A stretch of DNA of 10,096 nucleotides from Chthoniobacter sp. (lineage in GTDB: Bacteria > Verrucomicrobiota > Verrucomicrobiia > Chthoniobacterales > Chthoniobacteraceae), in the NCBI GenBank assembly GCA_025351065.1, contig JANXWQ010000181.1:1-10096 (forward strand). The letters are read 5' to 3'. The position numbers and the translations under genes are program-made. The notes below the pieces were generated by a model. That model saw only the letters and a list, made by a program, of their open reading frames with translations, searched no databases and had not been told where the DNA came from. This document shows, piece by piece, positions 6,766-10,096 of the stretch. Positions within the stretch are counted from its first letter, which is position 1. Each line of letters opens with the position of its first letter.

Positions 6766-7581
6766 TTACTTGACCGTGGCGAAGCCCACCTGGCTCACGA
6801 TGGCCTGGCCCTTTGCGCTGAGCGTGAAGTCCACAAACTCCTTCGCCTCGCCGGCGGGCTCGCCATTGGTGTAGTAAAAGGTCGGGCGCGAAAACGGATA
6901 CTCCTTGCTCCTCACGGTGGCCTGCGATGGCGCGATGCCTTCGACCGGCAGCGCCTTCAGCCCGCCCGCCTTGATGTAGGCGAGGCCGACGTAACCGATG
7001 CCGCCGGCGTTCTTGCCGACTTCGGCCGCGATCTGCTCGTTGCCCGCCATTTTCTGCGCGCTGCCGGCGTAGTCGCGCTTCTTCATCGCGAGTTCCTTGA
7101 AGTCGGAGTAAGTGCCCGACGAGGTGTTGCGCGTGTAGATGGAAATTTTTCCCGCGGTGCCGCCGACGGCGCTCCAGTCGGTGATGTCGCCGGTGAAGAT
7201 TTTCTCGACCTGCTGCTTGGTCAGGCCCTTCACGGGATTGCCCGCATTCACAATGACGGCGATGCCGTCGAAGGCGACGACCGTCGGCTTGAGCGTAAGC
7301 CCTTTCGCGCTGGCGGCGGAAATTTCCGTCGGCTTGGTGCGGCGGCTGGACATGCCGATGTTTGCCGTGCCGTCGATGAGCGCGGCGATGCCGGTGGTCG
7401 AGCCCTCGGCGGCGATTTCAAAGCTCGCCTCCTTGTGCTCGGCCTTAAAGGCCTCAGCGAGCTGAGGGACGAGTTTCGCGCCGAGCGTGTCGGAGCCTTT
7501 GATGACGATGCGACCCGCGTGGGCGATGGAAGCCGTGAGCGCGAGCACCGCCGCGGCGGTGATGAACTTGGTTATTTTCAT
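6766..7581 (-). CDS. pstS: Periplasmic phosphate-binding protein PstS
   Basis: This 271-aa secreted binding protein delivers phosphate to PstCA. It starts with a classical Sec signal peptide of about 22 residues ending SIAHA before GRIVIKGSDT. Ligand-site segments of the PstS-like PBP domain are visible: GSDT (29-32), EGSTTGIAAL (59-68), GMSSRRTKPTE (76-86), AFDGIAVIVN (103-112) and TRNTSSGTYSDF (150-161). TKQQVEKIFTGDITDWSAVG (121-140) is the common family signature. The ATG at 7581 is chosen because it gives a clean signal peptide; the open frame extends 16 codons further to 7629, running through the inverted repeat that follows the porin. No Shine-Dalgarno sequence is obvious. It has no lipobox cysteine, so it should be a free periplasmic protein. 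It lies 70 nt after the porin and is followed by a strong terminator. Confidence 0.95.
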   Translation of the reverse strand: MKITKFITAAAVLALTASIAHAGRIVIKGSDTLGAKLVPQLAEAFKAEHKEASFEIAAEGSTTGIAALIDGTANIGMSSRRTKPTEISAASAKGLTLKPTVVAFDGIAVIVNAGNPVKGLTKQQVEKIFTGDITDWSAVGGTAGKISIYTRNTSSGTYSDFKELAMKKRDYAGSAQKMAGNEQIAAEVGKNAGGIGYVGLAYIKAGGLKALPVEGIAPSQATVRSKEYPFSRPTFYYTNGEPAGEAKEFVDFTLSAKGQAIVSQVGFATVK

Positions 7582-7607
7582 AGGATGTGAAGTTACTTTC
7601 CCGGACA

Positions 7608-7635
7608 GGGCCGGCGTCCAGACTGACACCGGCCC
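7608..7635 (-). terminator. Stem-loop between porin and pstS (no U-tract)
   Basis: GGGCCGGCGT (7608-7617) and ACACCGGCCC (7626-7635) pair over 10 positions with one G-U/G-T type mismatch and an 8-nt loop. It lies 16 nt after the porin stop. The following minus-strand bases (CTGTCCGGG) lack a T-run, so this is better seen as a weak attenuator or an mRNA-stabilising or processing stem than as a full terminator. It would partly separate porin and pstS expression. Confidence 0.5.
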
Positions 7636-7651
7636 CTACCAAGAAGGAGGG

Positions 7652-9397
7652 TTAGAACTTGATGTTGACGTCGACCTGAACGGTGTTGACCGCGTTGTCC
7701 CGGGCGACTGCGGGTGCGTTGGTGGCCCGTCCGCCGGAGAGGTTCCGGTCGAGGTTCCAGGCCATGAAGCCGGTCGCACCGATCACCACGTTGTCAGCAA
7801 TCTGGTAGGATAGGCTGAGCTTGAAGCCGCGGACATTGAGGTCGCCGAGCGCGAAGTCCGAGTCATTGAGGTTTGGATCGATCGAGGCGATACCCACCTC
7901 GCGGTAGCTAAGATTGGCCAGCCAGTCGCCCTTCTTTTTCACCTCGCCCAGTTGCACGCCCGCGAGCCAGGCGATGCCGTCGCCAGTCTGATACCCACGA
8001 TAGGCGTCCGTCGTCGGGTTGCCGGTGCGGAGCTGGTAGATGTCGTTGTAGCGGCCTTCGCCGTCGATGTTGTAGGCAAAGTCCCAATAGACCTTGGCTT
8101 TGAGGCTGCCGATCTTGAACGAGATGTCGCCCGGCGCGGTGAGGATGTTGAGCTTGCGCGTCTCGCCAGTGACGGCGGCCAGCGAACCCGGCGCCGGCTT
8201 CGGCGCGGTGGCCGTGGAGGCGCTGGCGACGGTGGTCGCGGTGGTCGTCTGCTTGTTGGGCGCGCCGCCCACGGGCAGCACGGTGGTGGTCGCAGCGCCC
8301 GCACGCACGGTGGTGGCCGACGTGTTTACGGTCGCGGTGCCGTTCGGGTTGGTGGTCGTGGTGACGACGCTGGTGACGGTGGTCGGCGTGACCACGCGGG
8401 TCGTCACCGTCCCGGCGGCGTTCACGGTGTCCTGCACAGTGTTGACCGTGGAAGTCGTGGTGCGGGTGGAGACCGTCGGGCCGAAGATGCCGGCGTCGGT
8501 GAAGGCGCTTTCATTGCGCAGCCCGGTCAGGTGCGAGGCCGTCCAATTCATATAGGCCGGCGCCAGGGTGACACTCACGTTCTTGTTGAAATGGTAGGTG
8601 CCGATTAACTGCTCGACGAACAGGTAGCCGTCGGTTTTCAGGTCGGTGCCGAAGTTGAACTCGTTGTTGTCCGCATAAAAAAACTGCCCGGCCACAAGGC
8701 TCAGTTCCCACGAGGACTCGGACGGGACGCCCGGATCGGCGACCGTTTTGCCATCCTTGCCGGAACCACCGGACGGCCCGGCCTGGCCGTGACTGAAAAG
8801 TTTATTGATGGAAATCGTCTCGGTCACACCGGACGGATTGATATCGGGATCCCACACCAGGTCGGTGGTGTAAAACGGGTTCTTCTGCCGGCCAGCGGTG
8901 ACGTTCAGCCAGTCGTTCTTATAGCCAAGAAACGCTTTCGAGATGAAGATGCTGTCGTTATCGAAACCGTTGGTGAAGGTCTGGTTGCCCGAGTCGCTGT
9001 TCGGCCCGGTCTGGAGCTGAAAGCCGGCGAACCAGTTGTCGCCAAGCGCCACATCCGCGCCCAACCGCAGGCGGTAGCGGTAGCGCGAGCGCTGATCGAC
9101 GTGGTTCGGCGCGGCGACCTGCGCCTCGCGGTCGTCATACTGGTAGCGCAGCCGCAGATCGCCGTAGAGCTTCAGCTCGGTGATCGACGAGTTGAGGTTG
9201 ATTTTGCCGGCGGCGGTCTGCGTCGTGAAATCGCGCATCATGTCGGCGCGGACTTCTTCGCCTTCCTGGCTGGAGAGGACGCCTTTTTTGACGAGTTTAT
9301 CGACGAGCGCGCCGGCGTCCTGCGCCTGCAAGGTGAGTGCTGCGGAGGAAAGCAGCGCGGCCGCTACGGACAGTTTGAGCATGGGCTTGATGGGCAT
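7652..9397 (-). CDS. Outer-membrane beta-barrel porin (Porin_5-like 'putative porin') with Thr/Val-rich insert
   Basis: From the ATG at 9397 the product is 581 aa. It has a signal peptide of about 24 residues (positive start, then LSVAAALLSSAALTLQA). A short helical segment follows, with ALVDKLVKKGVLSSQEGEEV at about 30-49, as is common at the front of such porins. The barrel begins at ITELKLYGDLRLRYQYDD. Family-like segments include RYRYRLRLGADVALGDNWF, SIFISKAFLGYKNDWLNVTA and NPFYTTDLVWDPDINPSGVT. The end is a typical outer-membrane terminal strand, VQVDVNIKF, with C-terminal Phe. Residues about 308-398 are an unusual Thr/Val-rich stretch. Placement upstream of pstS and behind a Pho-box-like site suggests a phosphate-starvation porin, analogous in role to OprP/OprO or PhoE. 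Substrate specificity is inference. Another ATG at 9382 or 9433 is possible; none has a Shine-Dalgarno sequence. Confidence 0.88.
   Translation of the reverse strand: MPIKPMLKLSVAAALLSSAALTLQAQDAGALVDKLVKKGVLSSQEGEEVRADMMRDFTTQTAAGKINLNSSITELKLYGDLRLRYQYDDREAQVAAPNHVDQRSRYRYRLRLGADVALGDNWFAGFQLQTGPNSDSGNQTFTNGFDNDSIFISKAFLGYKNDWLNVTAGRQKNPFYTTDLVWDPDINPSGVTETISINKLFSHGQAGPSGGSGKDGKTVADPGVPSESSWELSLVAGQFFYADNNEFNFGTDLKTDGYLFVEQLIGTYHFNKNVSVTLAPAYMNWTASHLTGLRNESAFTDAGIFGPTVSTRTTTSTVNTVQDTVNAAGTVTTRVVTPTTVTSVVTTTTNPNGTATVNTSATTVRAGAATTTVLPVGGAPNKQTTTATTVASASTATAPKPAPGSLAAVTGETRKLNILTAPGDISFKIGSLKAKVYWDFAYNIDGEGRYNDIYQLRTGNPTTDAYRGYQTGDGIAWLAGVQLGEVKKKGDWLANLSYREVGIASIDPNLNDSDFALGDLNVRGFKLSLSYQIADNVVIGATGFMAWNLDRNLSGGRATNAPAVARDNAVNTVQVDVNIKF
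8204..8476 (-). repeat. Low-complexity Thr/Val-rich coding stretch within the porin
   Basis: About 91 residues contain 34 threonines and 15 valines by hand count, with runs such as STRTTTSTV, TSVVTTTTNP and KQTTTATTV. The DNA is correspondingly full of ACC/GTC/ACG-like near-repeats. It interrupts the barrel between NWTASHLTGLRNESAF and KLNILTAPGDISFKIG, so it probably replaces or extends one loop. Clean unit repeats were not found. Confidence 0.7.
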
Positions 9398-9460
9398 GGG
9401 GATTATTTGGGTGTGGGTGTTTTGTGTTGGCAATGCGGGATTTTTGGGGCGGCCCGCACC

Positions 9461-9480
9461 GTCGTTTTTATTAAAACAAC
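9461..9480 (-). promoter_or_regulatory. Hairpin in the porin leader
   Basis: GTCGTTTT (9461-9468) and AAAACAAC (9473-9480) pair at 7 of 8 positions around a 4-nt loop. They are flanked by GGCGGC (9448-9453) and GCCGCC (9481-9486), which can add an outer stem. TGCGGG (9434-9439) can instead pair with CCCGCA (9453-9458), giving a mutually exclusive fold. A role in porin expression is inference. Confidence 0.3.
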
Positions 9481-9496
9481 GCCGCCATAATCAATC

Positions 9497-9541
9497 AGTA
9501 TTGTGGCGGATGTATGACGCAATTGTGACAATTTCGTGACA
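9497..9541 (-). promoter_or_regulatory. Candidate Pho box and -10 of the porin-pst operon
   Basis: On the minus strand, half-sites TGTCAC (9541-9536), TGTCAC (9530-9525) and CGTCAT (9519-9514) occur at exact 11-bp steps with AT-rich spacers between the first two. This matches the known PhoB box plan of CTGTCAT-like 7-mers repeated every 11 bp. The next 11-bp position (9508-9503) reads CGCCAC, a possible degenerate fourth half-site. AATACT (9502-9497) lies about 10 nt after the third half-site and matches four of six -10 positions; GATTAT (9492-9487) is an alternative. There is no separate good -35, as expected for PhoB-activated promoters. It sits about 100-145 bp ahead of the porin start. 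Confidence 0.7.
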
Positions 9542-9581
9542 CCCGTCCGCGACCGGCAGATGGCCGCTTTTTCCAACCGGC

Positions 9582-10096
9582 CTACGATTTGAAATCGCGC
9601 GCGGAAAAGACGGCCACGCCGATGAGGAGAAACGTGGCGTCGATGCCGACCAGGTAGGCCAGGTCTTCGGTCATTTTCAGCCACGGGATGGGCGAGCGAT
9701 AGACATTGTACCAAGTCTCGATGTGGCTGGTGATGAACCACGGCTTTAGCGAATCGAAATACGGAATGTTGCGGAAGATGTTGTCCGTCATGAAATAGGT
9801 CAGCGTGCAGATCGTGGCCGCGGCGGGCTTCATGTTGCAGCAGGAGAGCATGAAAGCGAGCGAGGCCACGCTCACGAGGGTAAAGCCGAGCACGGGCAGC
9901 GAGGCCAGGTAGCGCACGAGCCCGCTCTGGAAATCATAAAGGACAAAGAGCTTTTGCAACGGCTGAAAGGCGAAGAAGCCACCGGTGCCTTGCCGCAGGA
10001 GCCCGATGGCGAGCGCGCTGACGCCGATAAACCCGATGAGCGCGAAGGTGTAGATGAGACAGGCAAGATACTTCACCATGAGCACGCGCAGCCGCG
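9582..10096 (-). CDS. ABC-2-type transporter permease, C-terminal part (5' end beyond window)
   Basis: The frame stays open to the right edge; a GTG at 10085 and an ATG at 10079 are internal, preceded by in-frame RLR codons. About 171 residues are visible. Hydrophobic segments near the start (KYLACLIYTFALIGFIGVSA), in the middle (PVLGFTLVSVASLAFMLSCC), and at the end (LVGIDATFLLIGVAVFSARDFKS) give at least three membrane helices. The closing short helix followed by the F-x-x-R-D-F/K-S type tail is typical of ABC-2 permeases of the NosY/ABC2_membrane_2 kind. The transported substrate is unknown, and the ATPase partner presumably lies upstream outside the window. It ends 184 nt before the porin start, with the Pho-box-like site in between, so it is probably a separate unit. 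Confidence 0.75.
   Translation of the reverse strand, partial: RLRVLMVKYLACLIYTFALIGFIGVSALAIGLLRQGTGGFFAFQPLQKLFVLYDFQSGLVRYLASLPVLGFTLVSVASLAFMLSCCNMKPAAATICTLTYFMTDNIFRNIPYFDSLKPWFITSHIETWYNVYRSPIPWLKMTEDLAYLVGIDATFLLIGVAVFSARDFKS

Noticed and set aside
8094..8555. Valine-rich plus-strand open frame opposite the porin insert
   Set aside because: It is the reverse complement of the Thr/Val-rich coding stretch; low-complexity artefact.
1..10096. tRNA, rRNA, CRISPR array, toxin-antitoxin or defence genes
   Set aside because: Read-through of both strands showed no cloverleaf-like segment, regularly spaced repeats or recognisable defence or toxin proteins.

Overview
The window is a GC-rich bacterial chromosome segment dominated by one minus-strand phosphate-uptake locus. 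Reading right to left, the gene order is outer-membrane porin, pstS, pstC, pstA, pstB, phoU. The style suggests Verrucomicrobiota, possibly an Opitutales-like lineage. Pointers are the Porin_5-like 'putative porin' with a short helical N-terminus, PstC and PstA permeases with enlarged periplasmic parts, and several genes without a Shine-Dalgarno sequence. This assignment is inference from protein style and was not tested by a search.

Layout from left to right. Positions 1-260 (+) hold the C-terminal end of a class I SAM-dependent methyltransferase. Positions 261-503 are a convergent intergenic gap with short palindromes and an 11-bp tandem repeat. Positions 504-2225 (-) encode an unrecognised protein with five predicted N-terminal membrane helices and a large soluble part. 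Positions 2293-2411 hold a 113-bp MITE-like element with terminal inverted repeats and a 3-bp target duplication, placed exactly at the phoU stop codon. Then come phoU (2408-3097), pstB (3118-3960), pstA (3972-5078) and pstC (5083-6696), very tightly spaced. A strong intrinsic terminator (6702-6742) separates pstC from pstS (6766-7581). The porin lies at 7652-9397. Its upstream region (9398-9581) carries three 11-bp-phased TGTCAC-like half-sites, the arrangement of a PhoB-binding Pho box, followed by a plausible -10. At the right edge (9582-10096, -) is the C-terminal half of an ABC-2-type transporter permease.

Proposed working model: when phosphate is low, PhoB binds upstream of the porin and drives the unit. 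The porin admits phosphate (or phosphorylated solutes) across the outer membrane, PstS captures it in the periplasm, PstC and PstA form the channel, PstB powers import, and PhoU reports transporter state to the PhoR/PhoB sensor pair, which is not in this window. The terminator after pstS would keep PstS more abundant than the membrane components. The gene contents are conventional. The points worth a second look are the Pho box in front of a porin-pst operon, the Thr/Val-rich insert in the porin, the MITE at the phoU stop, the pstS/pstC terminator and the large PstC periplasmic domain.
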